A stretch of 64,000 bases of DNA, taken from Caenorhabditis elegans (lineage: Eukaryota > Nematoda > Chromadorea > Rhabditida > Rhabditidae). The notes under the pieces were generated by a model that saw only the letters and a list, made by a program, of their open reading frames with translations, made no database searches and was not told the origin of the DNA. The stretch is from contig NC_003283.11 of NCBI RefSeq assembly GCF_000002985.6, positions 19,159,501 to 19,223,500 on the forward strand. Direction: 5' to 3'. This document shows, one piece after another, positions 44,571 through 57,100 of the stretch; within the stretch, counting starts at the first letter, position 1, and every line of letters begins with the position of its first letter. Made by a program: the position numbers and the translations under genes.

Positions 44571-45350
44571 TACCGAAAAAGAGCCTGACCTTTGGACACT
44601 GACCTTTTCTGGAACGTTTAACTGCTTCCAATAAGCTTCAAGTGGCTCCGAGCAGCCTGATTGCTAAAATTTTCTAATTGTTTCAGTTAGATCATAGACA
44701 TTTCTAGCGGCTTCCAACTAGTCCTAGACCCTTCCAAGTACTTCTAGAAGCTACCAGCCTGACCTAGGAGTTCAAAGCCTGGCCTAGGCGCCCAGCAAGC
44801 TTTCTGAAGGCTTCAATTTGCTTTTAGTAAGCCTTGTGATCGTCTAGCAGATCTAAAGTGCCTTCACGAGCTCTTAGTGATTCCGAAAAGCCCGACTGCT
44901 GAAATCTTCCAATTGCCTCCAACAGCTCATAAATGTCTCTAGAAGCTTCCAGCCTGACCTAGGAGTTCAAGCAAGCTTTCTAAAGGATTTAATTTGCTTC
45001 TACTGAGCCCTGTACTATTCTAATAGGCCTCAAGTCCTTTGTGAGTTCCCAGTGGCTCCTAGCAGATTTTAGCAGCTCCGACGAGCACGGCTTCTAGCAG
45101 CTCCCTATTGGTCCGATAAGCTTCTATGGGCCTCTAGAAGCTCCCAACTGGCTTTAGCTGCCCTCAAGAGCTCTGAGCAGCACTGGGTTGCTTCAAGGTG
45201 TTAGATTCCTGGTTTTCCAGATTTTAACCAAATTCAGCAGCTCTGATTGGGCTTTCGGAGCTTTCAGCACCCGCCGACCTTTCCCAACTGCCCCTAAAAA
45301 CTCCAAACTGTGTTTTCTGAAGAGCCACACCCAAAACTGCTATTTTATGA
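44571..45350. repeat. Degenerate CTTCTAGAAGCTCC-like repeat
   Basis: Short phrases such as CTTCTAGCAGCTCC, CTTCCAGCCTGACCTAGGAG and AGCTCCGAGCAGCCTGA recur with many changes over about 780 bp. Two copies of GCCTGACCTAGGAGTTCAA (about 44758 and 44953) mark a longer duplicated segment. No coding potential is seen. Confidence 0.6.
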
Positions 45351-46230
45351 GCCTGTGGCATTTCCAAAGATGATGGCAAACTTTTAATGGTGCTCTTAAC
45401 ACCTTTTTTTTGTTGGAAATTCGAAATACTAGTTTTCTAGTTTTCCAAATATCATGTGATCATTCAATCTTGCAATGGTGGTTATAATTCATTATTTGCA
45501 CCAACAATTAATACTCCTTATCTCTATAATGTTCTTAATTTGCTGCAATTGAACTGGTTTTTGAAGTACCAACTACACTTTTTGAAGGTTTCCGGTGGAA
45601 AATTCAGGAGTTTGAGCAATTTTGTCAGAAATTTCCGTTTCCTGACAATCTTCTGGCTTCAAAATTCGAGTTTTTGACTTTTTCTCAAAAAAAACCGGGA
45701 AAATTAGGAGAAAAAGCTTCAAATCTGGATAGTTTTTCCGGAAAAACATCGAAAATCGATGTTTCCTCAATTTTCCTGAAACTTTGATATTTTTTGGGCC
45801 TTTGACTTGAAATTTCAAGCATTTCACAGCATACTGTCGTGGAATTCATACAGGCAGCCTAATTTTTAAGATCCTTGACTTTTTTCCAGTTCCTGTACAT
45901 TTTCAGCATTCGGGAGCAATTTCCGCCCCACGTTCCGAAACCAAAAACCGCAAAACTATTCGAAAAATGTGCCATCAGCAGGTTTTTCTCTCTCCATAAT
46001 TGATTATCGGTCATTCTGCCGCTGCCACTCGTTTTTCCTCTTCCTTATCAAATTTTGATGTAGTTTTACGATTGCTCCGAGAATATAGAGTGGCCCCACG
46101 TGACAAAGTTTCCGGGAACGGTTACCCGAATCGTGGCAACGAGAAGAAAAAGACGTGAATAAATCAAAAACTGCATCTGGTGGTTGAGGTTTTATTGCTT
46201 TTCGCTGACAAATTAATGAGAATTGCATTT
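45351..46230. other. Gene-free stretch
   Basis: No exon, RNA gene or clear repeat is supported. Open frames here are short and look like shadows of AT-rich sequence. Confidence 0.4.
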
Positions 46231-47100
46231 TAATGAGAATTCCGCGTGCAAAAATGTCTGCATTTGCGCGTGACGGTGTTTGCACAAATTACACCGATTG
46301 GTCGAGCTGAATACGCGATTTCGACTGAAAATTCCGGTTTAGAACGGGATTTTCAGACAATTCTCACGGAAAATTGCCCAAATTCCTGGGATTTTTTTTT
46401 AAAATCAGTAGAAAGTTCAGAAAAGCACGGGAAAATCAATTTCTATGCCAAAAGTTGTACTCTTTCGAGAGAAACACGGCGAATATCATTTTAAAAAGGA
46501 GATTTTTGGCAATTCTCACTGGAAATTTGCCGGAAGGCTCTGAATTTCACAAAACATCAAGACGAATGCTCGAAAATCGGCTGCAGAACCGATTTCTAGT
46601 AGTTTTGTTGATTTTTTCCATTGAAAAACGGGAAAAATGTGTGTTTTCGAGAAATTCCTTGGAAATTCCATTGTAAACCGGTATTTTCGGAGAATTTTCA
46701 GAGAAATTGCCCCGAGGAGCTCTGAATTTCTTCAAAAACCTCGGAAATCCCATTTATACCGGAAAACTCTCACGATTCTTAGAGAAATTGCCTGAAGGCT
46801 CTGAATTTCTCAAAAAATTGAACGGAATTCTGAAAAATCGGCTCCAGAACCGATTTCTAGTAGTTTATTTCTAGTATAACTATATATAAATCTGTTTTTT
46901 TTTGCGAGAAAAACCGAATTTTTCTTTAAATTCTTCGAGAAGTTGGCACAAGGGTCCCGGAAAATCCATTTTAGTCCGGAAACTTGCCGGAGGTTTCTGA
47001 ATTTCTACAAAAATCAATAGTACGCGTTGAAAAGTGGACAAAAAGTCGATTTCTACCAAGAAATGTTAGTTTTTCCCACTTTTTCGAAGTAAAAAGTCAA
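46231..47100 (+). repeat. Degenerate tandem repeat with GAAGGCTCTGAATTTC
   Basis: The phrase GGAAGGCTCTGAATTTC followed by AGAACCGATTTCTAGTAGTT occurs at about 46530-46610 and 46790-46865; a weaker copy of the first part lies at 46720. It implies a unit of about 260 bp. No gene is seen. Confidence 0.55.
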
Positions 47101-47850
47101 TTTGACAACCAAAATAGCTCTGAAACTAAACTTTAACCCAAAACACATAGAAGTTGTAAAAAATTGTGGAAAAAGTTGGGAAAAACCACACTTTCATTGC
47201 AATTGAGGGTATTATGAGTCACTATTTGCACGGCAAAGTGACGAATTTCTGACTTGTTGGTTTTTATAGTGTTATCTGACGTTTGGCATGAATTTGAGTA
47301 ATTCTGAACACGAATCATAGAAATTTCATTTAAAATCTAATGAAAAATCCAAAAAACTGCAGATCTTCACAACAGATGGGATATTTTTCCAAAAAACGCG
47401 AATTTTTAAGCCAAGACCAAGAAAATCCCGAAATTTCCAGCAGTTTAAAGATCTAAAACAGAACTTTACAATAACAACTCAACAAGTTGCCGATCTTTTG
47501 ACATTTACCATAAAAAGTTGATCGCAATATTTTAATGGGCCTGCTCTTCCACGCCACGCTGCCATAATTTTTTTTTCCAATGATCTCCTCCTCTGCCATT
47601 CGGGACGAAGGGTGTGATAAGGAGTTTTGACAATCGACGGCTACGTGTCTGTGATAACAGAAAGGAAACAAACAACTTTCATGATCTACGATGCAACTTT
47701 GATCGACGGGGAGCAGGTTTTCCGGGAATCCAATTTTTTTTAGCAAAATGTCTGAATTAATGTGAAATAGGTAGCGAGTAATAATAATAGTATACTGCAA
47801 AAATTTCAAGCCAATCGGACCACTTTGAACCAAGTTATGACGTTTTGAAA
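47101..47850. other. Gene-free stretch
   Basis: The longest open frame (126 codons, minus strand, 47453-47833) shows no recognisable domain and no supporting splice context, so I do not call it. Confidence 0.4.
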
Positions 47851-47852
47851 TT

Positions 47853-48180
47853 TATGGGGCAGCCGCGACGCGACCGCAGCGCACGCCGAAAGTTTTAAAC
47901 AGTCATAACTTGGCTCAAACTTATCGCAGAGCTCTAAAATTTTTGTCAAGTATTTGAATTAGTCAACTGAACGTTAGGATTCACTGAAGTGTGGCTGCGT
48001 TGCGGTCGCGTCGCGGCTATCATGCTAACTTCAAAGCTCCATAACTTGGCCTAAAATGGTCCTAGAGCTCTGAAATTTTTACTATTTAGATTAGAAAGTA
48101 TAAGTGCTTCCTTGACATCATTTTGGTGCCTTGGCGCAATTCTCGTGTATTGGCGCAATCATGGTGCATCGACATGGAAT
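47853..48180. repeat. First GC-rich GCGTTGCGGTCGCG dispersed repeat
   Basis: Cores lie at 47860-47888 (reverse) and 47989-48018 (forward), followed at 48130-48172 by the companion phrase TTGGCGCAATTCTCGTG. This is the start of a family found throughout the rest of the window. Confidence 0.85.
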
Positions 48181-48192
48181 TTTGAGAACAAA

Positions 48193-48198
48193 TTTATT
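48193..48198 (-). terminator. Poly(A) signal of the nuclear hormone receptor gene
   Basis: TTTATT on the + strand is AATAAA on the gene strand, about 52 nt past the stop codon. Confidence 0.6.
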
Positions 48199-48249
48199 AA
48201 CTCACATTTACAAGACCGGTAACATCACAATAACAAAAAAGAAAACAAA

Positions 48250-51200
48250 TCAATACTGAAACTTGAGCATATCCTTCAAAATCGGATCATCCAACACATC
48301 GTACACCGTAATCTCTATATATGACGTCACCATTTCGTGAACCTCGGCCATTGCGATCCCCACTGCCAGTACAATTTCCGATGCACGGATAAGTGCGCTG
48401 TCATGACCCTCGTCATCACAAATTAGTAGAAGAGTTCGGAAAATGTCATCTCGTTGTCTGGAGCATATTTGCTTGCCGGTACACTGTAGTTTGTAGTAGT
48501 CTGGAATAGGGGGTGTTAGGCTTAGGCTTAGGCTTAGGTTTAGGCTTAGGCTTAGGTTTAGGCCTAGGCTTAGGCTTAGGCTTATTCTCAGGGTTAGGCT
48601 TAAGCGCAGGCTTAGGCTTATGTTTAGGCTTTAGCTTAGGCTTAGGTTTTGATTTAGGTTTAGGCTTAAGTTTAAACTTAAGTGTAGGCTTAGGCTTACG
48701 CTTAGGCTTAGGTTTAAGCGAAGGCTAAAGCTTATAATTGGGAGTAGATTCAAGCTTAGGCTTAGGCTTAGACTTTAGCTTAGGCCTAGGCTTAGGCTTG
48801 AACTCACTATAGTGCCAGATAGTCAGAGCTTTGAACAATGAAAACTCGGCCAGCGACATGTCCAGTTTTTTCATCGGTTCACAAACATGAAGCCACTGCC
48901 GGACCTTCATCGAAGTGAGCATTCTGCAAAAAATGGAGCTTGATATGCAGAGCTTGACGGGGTTTTTCACCGACTTGAACCTATCGTAATCCTCATCCGA
49001 ATGGAAATTCCCGCTGTCCCTTTGATTTTCGACCTTCGGCATTGGATTCATTGGAAGGTACTCGCCATTTGCGGTGACTAGCACATCTTCTGTCGGGAAG
49101 ATTCTGGAAGTAGTAGGGTTTTTTTAAGTATTAAATTTGAACTACGGTCATTCCAATGCTAAACTAGATTAAACATCAGATACAAGTTAAATTTTTTTTG
49201 GAAAAAAAAAATTCGAAATTTAAAAAAATCCAAATTTTTTGAAAAGTTTCATTATTTTTTGAAAAGTTTCATTGGTCAGTTTAGTATCCTAAGAGTAGTT
49301 TTTTTGGCCATTAGTCCTGCCCGGATTCCATTTTTACACATACACTTGACTATAATAGGATTGGTCCAAAAGCACGTCGACTGCGGCGGCGGTTCGAAAT
49401 AGGACGGTCTGGAAGGAAATTTGAAGTTTTGGACAGTTTTAGCTAAGAAAAACGGGTTAAGGACTTAAAAATACAGTAGAAAATGTTTTTTTTTTCTAAT
49501 TTTGAATCGGTTTATCGGGGTATAGCACTTTGGTGAAAATTAGAAATTGGACGAAAAAAAATTTTTTTTTGAAATTTTTTTCCAAAAAAAAAAGTTCCCA
49601 CCTTCTCCGACTTGGACAAACTCTCGAATTCTGGAAATCGATTGATATAATCTAAAATCATTGTATAATCATTCCGATTCTTCTGCCGATAGGTCCGATG
49701 GTCGAATAGTTTCAGATCAGCTTTGTCGTACGGCTGAAAAAACGAAAAATTGGAAAACTTTCAGATTAAGCTTCTGAAGCTCGTATTTTGAGAGATTTTC
49801 AAACAGAAACATCAACAATTTTTAATTAAAAAATTTATTTACTAAAATCTCAATTTTTCAAAAAAAAAAAATTTTTTTTTGAATTTTTCAAAAAAAAAAT
49901 TGTTCTGAAACACTACAAAATTACACTTATTCGAACCCAAATTTTATTCCAAATTTGAAAACCAGCATATGAAAAGTGCCAACAGAAACCTGACAGGGTT
50001 ACTGTAGTTTTTTTTGCAGCTGGACTAACACAGTGATCCGAAATTTCAAGTTTATCAGAAATATGTCATGATTATACGAAAAATGACTGGGATTATGTGC
50101 TGAATTCAAAAAATATGAGTTCATACAGCCTAAAAAACTAGTTTTCGGAAAATTTGCAATTTTTAAAATGTTCGAAAAAAAAAATTTTTTTTTTGAAATT
50201 TTGAAAAAAACAAATTCCTTAAAAAATACTCAAAAACTCACACAAACACACGGAGCATCGAAAACTGATCCTAAAAGCCTGTCGGTATATGTTATCCGCC
50301 TACGCATATTCAAATTAATCACTTGCTCCGTGTAAAGACCGGCCAATCCGAATAACCTCTCTTCTTCCTCCATTCCAGTGACGTAGGCTGAAAATTTCGA
50401 AGGGTTTTAGTGCTGGAAATGCTTCGAAACATAAAATTTTGAATTTTTCATGATTTTCCGGATAATTTGAGTATATTTTTGGAATATTTCTTATTAAAAA
50501 ATTTTTTCGAAAACAATTTTTTTTCCAAAATTTCAAAAAAAAATGTTTTTCGAAAGTTTCAAAAATTATAAATTTCCTGAAAACTAGTTTATAGGTTGTC
50601 TGAATCTAATATTCCTCAAATTCAGCACTAAATTCCGGTTAATTTAAGTATAATCATGACATATTTCCGATAACTTCGAAATTCTTCCCAGATACAAAAC
50701 CTACCGTAACTTTGTTAGTTGTGTAGGAAAAATTTAAATATGCACATTTTTAAGCTCAGGATAAAATTTGAGTTTAGATAAGTCTAATTAAAAAATTTTT
50801 CTTGAAAAATTCATTTTTTGAAAAAAAAAAATTTGTCCAAAACTGAAAAAAAATTATTTTTTATTTTTTCAAAATCTTCTTTCTAACAAATTTAAAATTC
50901 ACCAGAAGCTTCTGATATCGACGTCATTCTCGATCGAATCTCATCAGAATCCGTAAAAATATCCGGAAAATCGTCGACACCGGCGGGAATTTGAATAAAT
51001 TGCTGGAGCTCATCGATTCCCATCAGATTTTCACTCATTTTCCGTATTTTTGGTGACGATGGGTACGGATCCATTTCGTTTTCCGATGCTTGCCATGGGA
51101 ATTGATCGAAATCTGGAAATTTAGCTCTGAATTGGTGGAAAACTCTCGAAACTTACAATTTGAAGGTCCTGGCTGTTCAGGTGGCGGAGAGAAAAAATCT

Positions 51201-52388
51201 TCGGATTGTGAAGAATTTCTCGAGTTTTTTCCTTTATCAGATTTGATTTCTCGTTTTGCTTGAACCACTGAAAAAAAAATCAGAGCTCTAGGAGCATTTT
51301 GAGGAAAGTTATAGAAGTTTGAAATTAGGGCAGTGCGTTGCGGTCGCGTCGCGGTCGGGCTATTTATATTAACTTTAATATGTGAAGCATTGCATTGCAA
51401 AACTAGAGTTTGAATTTCAGGCCTGGACGATCATTTTGAACAAAGTTATGGAGGTTTGAAAATTAGGTGGTGCGTCGCGGTCGCGTCGCGGATGGGAGGA
51501 GAATTTCAAGTCGTCATAACTAAGCTCAAAATGATGCTAAGGCTCTGAAATTTTTTATATTCTATGTAAAATTGGCCAATGTCCAATTCGCAAAGACTTC
51601 GGGGGTCGGCGCATTTTTCGTGTCTTGGCGCATTTTTCGTGAGTTGACGCATTTTTGGTGCATTTAAAAATCATAATGCAAATGTTCTCCAACGTCCACA
51701 AATAAATTTTCAAGCCTAACGGACAATTTTGAGCAAAGTTACAAAGTAGTGAAGTTTGGACAGGGCGTTGCGGTCGCATCGCGGTCGCTTAACAAACTTC
51801 AAAACGTTGTAACTTTGTTAAAAATGATGCTAGAGACTTGAAATTTGAGCTGTAGCTTCTTTATTCAATTTTCAAGGTCTTGACGCAATTCTAGTGCCTT
51901 GACGCAATTCTAGTGCACTGGCGCAATCATGGTGCATCGACAAATCAACTCACAATCCCTCATCATTCCTGCTTTTTGGCATTTTTTAAGTCGACAATGC
52001 CTGCAATTGAGGCGGAGAGCTTAAATTTTCAGGTTTTAATTTTTTTGGGGGGAGAAATTTGGCTCACTGTGGTCAATTTTGCAGGAATGTACCCCATCTC
52101 CGAGACACTCGTAGCACTGATCCATGGCAATACTTCTACGGAAAAACGCAGCACAAGCCTGGAAATATTGGGTCTCGAAAGGTGAAAATATTTCAATAAT
52201 TTTTCAATATTTTTTTTGAAAATTTGGAAAATTTTTTTTTTTTTTTTGTTGAAAATTTTTAAATGTGTATTTTAAATATATTAACCTAATTTCCCAACAT
52301 TTTGAGCACTTACCTTGCAGGATTGTGCTCCAAAATGGTAGTTTGTAGCATTCGGGGAGTCACACACCATACACTTCCCACGCACCAT
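48250..52388 (-). CDS. Nuclear hormone receptor (nematode NHR family)
   Basis: Ten exons in gene order: 52314-52388, 52068-52158, 51954-52019, 51157-51267, 50903-51112, 50242-50387, 49602-49733, 49344-49408, 48808-49103, 48250-48500; all phases agree, 480 residues. The DNA-binding domain is at residues 6-74: C6/C9/C24/C27 form finger one with P-box [12 protein letters not shown]43/C51/C61/C64 form finger two, then [12 protein letters not shown] hinge (about 75-185) precedes the ligand-binding domain, which has nematode NHR motifs such as ALTIWHYNYYKLQ and [13 protein letters not shown]. It is likely a nuclear DNA-binding regulator; ligand and targets unknown. The acceptor of exon 3 is TTTAAG, not TTTCAG. 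I could not tell which nhr number this is; the finger one to two spacing is C43-x7-C51. Confidence 0.92.
48504..48807 (+). repeat. Telomere-like (TTAGGC)n array filling an NHR intron
   Basis: The last NHR intron (48501-48807) consists almost wholly of TTAGGC hexamers and close variants (TTAGGT, TTAAGC, CTTAGG) on the + strand. TTAGGC is the C. elegans telomere repeat. It runs to within a few bases of the donor at 48807 and to about 15 bp from the acceptor. Units are intact near 48519-48590 and more diverged in the middle. Confidence 0.9.
51270..51940 (+). repeat. Three GCGTTGCGGTCGCG repeats in an NHR intron
   Basis: Cores lie at 51327-51361, 51469-51492 and 51763-51788, with companion phrases TTGGCGCATTTTTCGTG near 51609-51660 and GACGCAATTCTAGTGC near 51890-51940. 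They fill the intron between exons 3 and 4. Confidence 0.85.
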
Positions 52389-54180
52389 TTTTATGCTAAA
52401 AATCGATAAATCAAGGAAAATTGCGGGGGAAAAATGATGAAAATAATAGGAAAATAATACTAGAATCATAAAAAAAAATCAATTTGCAAAAAAATTTTTT
52501 TTGAAATTTTGAAATTTTTCAGAGAAAAATTAAATTTTTTTTTGAAAAATTATTTTTTTAAATAAATTTTTTATTGAAGAATAATAATAAAAACCTATTT
52601 TTATTTCAAAAAAAAAACTCAAAACCCCCATAATTGATCAAAAATCAATGGATAACAGCAGAAAAAAAACAGAAAAAACAGAATAGAGGAGATTTAGAGA
52701 AAAAGGGGATAAAAGCGCACATGCAGGTGCTGTTTTTATGTGCTCTAAAGGCTGGAAATGTGAGCAAATTGTGTAAAATTATGTTAGAAAAAGTTAATTT
52801 GAGATTAGGAATTTTTCAAAAAAAAATTTTCAAAAAAAATTTTTTTGGTTTCAAAGTTTTCTAAAAAATTTAAAGTCATAATAATATTAATTCACACTAA
52901 AATTTTTTCACAAATTTGCATCACCTTCTTTAAAAGTACATATATAATAAACACACCACCACCGCCACTAACACACGCTCCCCAAGCTATTGATCAATAG
53001 ACTACAGATAAGGAGAAAGAAGAACAACGTGATGGCCATCACCGTATCAATGTATTCTATTTTGATCGGGTCGCCCTGTGAAGACAACAGAAACTACAAA
53101 AAGTACAAATTGAGCGGCTGCACGGAAAAAGCGTCAAGGCACGAGAAGTGCGCCAGGGCGCCAAACTCTTGTCAAAGGTAGAAACTATTGGTTTTATCTT
53201 ACAGTTAAAATTTCTGATTTCTAGGATAATTTTGAGCAAAGTTATGACGTTTTAAATTTTCGGGAGCAACCGCGACGCGACCGCAACGCAACCTTAAAAT
53301 TTCAAATGGCCGTAACTTTGTTTAAAGTTGTCTTAGAACTCTAAAGTTTTTATGAAATAACATTTAGTACAACGCATTTAACAATTTGCACTAACGCACT
53401 GAAAGAGCGCCAACTCACGAGAAATGCGCCAACGCACGAGAAATGCGCCAAGGTCCAAAACCAAAAATTTCAAATATATAGATAAATATTTTGACCAAAA
53501 GGCCACTGTTCAAACTTCAACTCTCTAGGACCGTTTTAAGGTGAGTTATGCCACTTTGAATTTGAGAGCAGCCGCGACGCGACCGCAACGCACTATAAAA
53601 CTTAAAATGGTCATAACTATGTTCAAAATTGTCTTAGAGTTTTGAAATTTTTTATGACGACTATTTATTCGAAATTCAATAAAATAGTTATAGTTGGCGC
53701 ATTTCTCGTGTCTTTGCGCGTTTTCCGTGCGTTGGCGCAATTCTCGTGCAATTATTTATAATGGGTAAAATGTAGAAAAAATGTGTGTTTGAAGAAGTTT
53801 TTGATCAGATTATACATCAAAGAAGCCATAAACCTCCCACATTCTCATTGATAGTTGATGAAAAAGTTCTTTGATATTGGCGGAAATATGCACTTTGATA
53901 ACGGGAGTGGTTAGATATGTAGAGTATTTTCAGGTACCAAAACTACCCTAACTTTGTTCATATTGCTCCAAAAACTACGAAACGCAATTTTTTGAAATCT
54001 GGATGAAAATTTACATCGATAAAATTTTAAAAATCAAAATTTTAGAAAGACAATTTCCAAAAATTCGAGTTTTCAAAAAAAAAAATTTTTTTTTAAATTT
54101 TTTTTTCGAAAATTTTCAAATCTTTTAATACAACTGTAGATACTTTTTAAAACATATTTAAGCAATTTTTACATCAACTT
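52389..54180. repeat. Intergenic region with two reverse GCGTTGCGGTCGCG repeats
   Basis: Between the NHR start and the 7TM gene end, cores lie at 53269-53292 and 53566-53592 in reverse orientation, with companion phrases (GCGCCAAGGCACGAG type) near 53130-53170, 53400-53460 and 53695-53750. The rest is AT-rich; the first 300 bp may be the NHR promoter. No gene is seen. Confidence 0.7.
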
Positions 54181-54186
54181 TTTATT
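54181..54186 (-). terminator. Poly(A) signal overlapping the stop codon of the 7TM gene
   Basis: The gene-strand sequence GTGAATTAATAAAAAG contains the stop TAA (54185-54187) overlapping AATAAA (54181-54186). If used, the 3' UTR would be only about 10-20 nt. Confidence 0.5.
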
Positions 54187-57100
54187 AATTCACAACTGGA
54201 AGTCTATCCAAAATATTATAAAACACGGTCATAAGCAACACAATATTAGTTATAACAAAATAAGCTCTCTCAATATTTTTCCGATTCACACTGAAAATTT
54301 GGACAACTAGGTTGACTGTGCGATTATTGATTGATCGATCCACCATACTGCGGTAGGTAGTGTAGATTTGTGGATCTTTGGAATGATGGACATACTGGTC
54401 GTCCATAAGGACTGTGGAGGTGTGGAGCATCTGGAAATTGATTTATTTCAAAAAATTCTACTAGTTTTGGTTTTAGAAATCAAAATATTTACTAATTTTG
54501 AAAAAAAATTCCAAAAAAAATTGTTCAAAAAAAATATTTTCGAAAATTTTCAAAATCTTAAAAAAATTTTTTTTTCTAAAAGTTCACACCTTTTAGTTCA
54601 TCAAATTTAAAATTTTACGCAGATTCCAAAAAAATGCATATCATAGCTCCCAGAGCCATATAAACTGAGTTACGGAAGTTTTGTTAGTGAACACTTACCG
54701 CTTCTTGAACCAAAGCTGGTGGATACATCAAATTAGAAGAAATTATAATGCAACAAATCATTAATCCAATCATACAAATGTAGTAGTATGTGTCTATTAA
54801 GGAGCCCAAACTGAAAAAAAACTAGATTTTCAGATAATTTCGCCTTTAAAACTCACTTTGTGAAAATAAAAGTTACATTAGCCAGAGCAGTCAATATTAA
54901 AAACGGAGCAGAACTCATGAAAGGCACTGAAATTTCAATGAATTATTGATTTTTCTGGAAAATTCCAACTTACTAAGCCGGGTGGTTAGTGCATTTGTGT
55001 ATTCGAACATTTTGATCTGACGGTCGGCAAATGTTTGGAAAATTGCAGGGTTCTGGAAACAAGAGTTTACTGCAGAAAATTTTGTGAATAGAAAATTTTG
55101 TGAATAGGGTAAAAAAATTCGAGACTCCACGACAATTTTGAGCAAAGTTATAACAGTTTAAAGTTTACAGAGTGCAACACGGTCGCGTCGCGTTTGAACT
55201 CTTAAGCTCCTTTCCAAAATAAATCACCTGATTGAGAATAAATGAAATACTTCACACAAAAAATTTCAGAGCCCTAGGAGCATTTTTAACAAAGTTACAA
55301 CTATTCAAAGTTTGGGCCATGCGACGCGGTCGCGTCGCGGTCAGACCAGAAACTTCAAACGGCCACAACTTGGCTTAAAATGATCGTGAAGCTTTGAAAC
55401 TTTCACAATTTTCCATGCATTGCACTATTTAGTAAATCTCACAAAATTAAATTGCTGGCGCATTTCTCGTGCCTTGGCGCATTTTCGGTGCAAATACTAA
55501 ATCCACATTTTTCCGTGTTAAAATAATCATCATGTAGCATTAAGCTGTCAAATAAAAATTCAGGCCTCAAAAATAATTTTGAGCCAAGTTACGATCCCTT
55601 AAAATTTTCAACGTGCGTTGCGGTCGCGTCGCGGCCCCTCTTGAAACTTCAAACAGACATAACTTTGCTCAAGATGACTCTAACGACTTGAAATTTTCAC
55701 ATCATGATATTTTAGTATTTTTTGTCAAATTTTCAAATTTTTCAAGCCTTTTGACTACTGGCGCATTTCTCGTGCCTTGGCGCATTTCTGGTGCAATTTC
55801 ACTTACCAACAATTCCTTATTCTTCGATGCACCTTCCAATTCCTCATTGAAAACATGGAATTCTCTAGCAATTGCATTTTGTATTAATGCATGAATTGGC
55901 AGGAAAAGAAAGTTCACGTATGCACAAAGAGCCATGACTCCTGCGTCGAAAAAGTAGTACCAGTTGTTGTGAGTTGTGCTGGAAATTCATTTTATTATAG
56001 GAGAAGCTAAGTTCAATACGTGCAAAAAATTTCAGAGCTCTACGATAGCTATGAACCAAGTTACGCATATTTAAAGTTTTGACTCCGACCGCGACGCAGC
56101 CGCGACGCACGGGTAAATTTTCAAACAACAATAATTTTGCTCACAAATGCCATAGAGCTCTGAAACTTTTTACAATGCACATAGAAAGTCCGAAGGTATT
56201 ATTGTCGTGAGTCTGATGCCTTGGCGCATATCTGGTGCCTTGGCGCATTTCTCGTGCATTGACGCAATATTGGTGCAATCAAGAAATAATTGCCAATGAC
56301 ATCCAAAGTTTACAGGTGAATTTTCAAGACTGTAGTGCAAGTTTGAGCAAAGTTACAGTGCTTCTATGTTTAGGAGATGCGTTGCGGTCGCGTCGCGGTC
56401 AGTCCTAAAACTTTAAACCATCATAACTTGGTTCAAAATTAACGTAGAGCTTTAAAACTTGAGCAGTCATGTCTCAGCATACATTTTGTTTATTGACGCA
56501 AATTTGGTGCCTTGGCGCAATTTTGGTGCCTTGGCGCATTTCTCGTGCTAGCCCCAAAACTTACGTATCAACTATAATCTTTTGCTTAACAACCAAATAA
56601 ATAGCAGTGGCAATGAAAAACACAGGAATCGGAGTTTTGAGAAGAAAAATTTTCAGCCGAAGCTTGCCGTACTCATCGTGACTCTCATGGTACCCAGTGA
56701 CCTGAATTTTAGGTTTTTTTGGAAATTTCTTGAGAGCAACTTACTCTCATTCTCTTCAAGTTGGCCAAACTTTGCTCGAATTTTTCCAGTGAGCCGACGG
56801 TTGTCATTCGGTAAAGAGCAATGACACAGGAAAAGGATTCCATTGATATAAAGGCGTAGAGGTTTCTTTCAGCCCAGCCGAGGGATAAAATCTGAAAAAA
56901 TGAAAATTTCAAAAAAATGTTAACTGTAAAAATATCAAAATAATATTTGAAAATTTGAAAAAAAAATTTCGGAAATTTTTTTCCCAAAATCTTAAACATT
57001 TGTAACTATACCAATTTTCAACTTTTCTGAATAATTTTTTGCGCCAAAATGTTGCAAATTTGCTGTTTTATATAAAAATGTTAACTGTGAAAATATAAAA

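Noticed and set aside
47453..47833. 126-codon open frame on the minus strand
   Set aside because: No domain, no partner exons and an unremarkable composition; it is likely chance in AT-rich DNA.
48513..48728. Open frame of Gly-Leu repeats (LGLGLGLG)
   Set aside because: It is a translation of the TTAGGC array inside the NHR intron.
52314..52388. Similarity between NHR codons CTACAAACTACCATTTTGGA and the minisatellite ACTACAAACTACAAGATTTT
   Set aside because: Only about 18-20 bp match and a second weak match occurs at another NHR exon; chance or common Tyr-Lys codons explain it, so a gene origin of the minisatellite is not supported.
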